Assembly: GCA_028710055.1 (NCBI GenBank)
Contig: JAQUSX010000049.1
Location: 1-6,199 of the forward strand
Direction of reading: 5' to 3'
Source: Clostridia bacterium
GTDB taxonomy: Bacteria; Bacillota; Clostridia; Christensenellales; CAG-314
Length of the DNA stretch: 6,199 nt
Shown here: in pieces, positions 6,037 to 6,199 of the stretch
Position numbering within the stretch: the first letter of the stretch is position 1
How the letters are laid out: each line of letters begins with the position of its first letter
The notes under the pieces: generated by a model
The model's input: the letters and a program-made list of their open reading frames with translations, nothing else
Database searches by the model: none
Told to the model about the DNA's origin: nothing
Translations under genes and position numbers: made by a program

Positions 6037-6066
6037 ACTAAAACGGAGGCATTTCTCCGTTTTAGT
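6037..6066 (-). terminator. Rho-independent terminator of recN (stem includes the stop codon)
   Basis: Arms 6037-6048 and 6055-6066 pair perfectly over 12 bp around a 6-nt loop, with GGAG/CTCC at the top. On the minus strand the stem is followed by TTTTGTCAATTTT. The recN stop codon at 6062-6064 lies inside the upstream arm. It probably insulates spoIVB from recN transcription. Confidence 0.85.
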
Positions 6067-6199
6067 TATTTTTTATCGTTGTTTTTATGTTGTCCGCCCA
6101 GTCTATCATTTCTTTCGCGTGAAGTCCGCCGTATTCGCCGATATTACTTCCGCCGATAAGACGGGTGATTTCATTGTTTTTGCCTTTTTTATCAAGGAC
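6062..6199 (-). CDS. recN: DNA repair protein RecN, C-terminal 45 residues (5' part outside window)
   Basis: RecN is an SMC-like ATPase that acts early in double-strand break repair. Only the last 45 codons and the stop (TAA, 6062-6064) are present. I read them by hand as starting VLDKKGKNNEITRLIGGS and continuing NIGEYGGLHAKEMIDWADN, then IKTTIKNN. The segments EITRLIGGS and HAKEMIDWADNIKTT match the end of RecN, where Bacillus has a similar ISRMIAG and HAKELLEQADHVKTT as I remember it. The neighbour spoIVB supports this strongly, since recN-spoIVB is conserved in spore formers. The catalytic domain cannot be checked here. Confidence 0.88.
   Translation of the reverse strand, partial: VLDKKGKNNEITRLIGGSNIGEYGGLHAKEMIDWADNIKTTIKNN

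Noticed and set aside
1..6199. Mobile element, CRISPR array, defence or toxin-antitoxin system
   Set aside because: No transposase, integrase, terminal repeats, regular spacer-repeat pattern or toxin-like small gene pair was found. All large frames belong to core or sporulation families.

Overview
The window looks like chromosomal DNA from an endospore-forming member of the Firmicutes, most likely a clostridial lineage. The evidence is a SpoIVB-type sporulation serine protease directly downstream of recN, a SpoIIM-like membrane protein, a DacF-type D-Ala-D-Ala carboxypeptidase, and moderately low G+C genes separated by very AT-rich spacers. I cannot name a genus. Every gene recognised is on the minus strand, so transcription runs from high to low coordinates.

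In transcription order: the last 45 codons of recN (6062-6199) end in a strong hairpin terminator. A gene-free AT-rich spacer of about 270 bp follows, then spoIVB (4742-5788). A 122-bp spacer without an obvious terminator leads into a five-helix SpoIIM-like gene (4005-4619). deoB (2785-3933) comes next, with its own housekeeping promoter and a GC-rich terminator. Then come the dacF-like gene (1425-2621), preceded by a possible sporulation-type promoter and followed by a hairpin, a small M50 site-2 protease gene (624-1328), and scpA (1-619), which runs off the left edge. The protease gene and scpA are 4 nt apart and look like an operon.

Functionally this is a mix of chromosome maintenance (RecN repair, ScpA of the SMC complex), forespore and engulfment functions (SpoIVB, SpoIIM-like, DacF-like) and nucleoside catabolism (DeoB). 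The order resembles two blocks known from Bacillus, recN-spoIVB-spo0A and spoIIM-xerD-deoB-punA-dacF-spoIIA, joined together and missing spo0A, xerD, punA and spoIIA at the expected places.

No mobile element, CRISPR array, tRNA, rRNA or clearly new system is visible. The most useful leads are the condensed sporulation gene order, the candidate sigma-G-like promoter in front of dacF, the poorly defined start of the SpoIIM-like gene with a hairpin across it, and a three-unit decapeptide repeat in the DacF-like protein.
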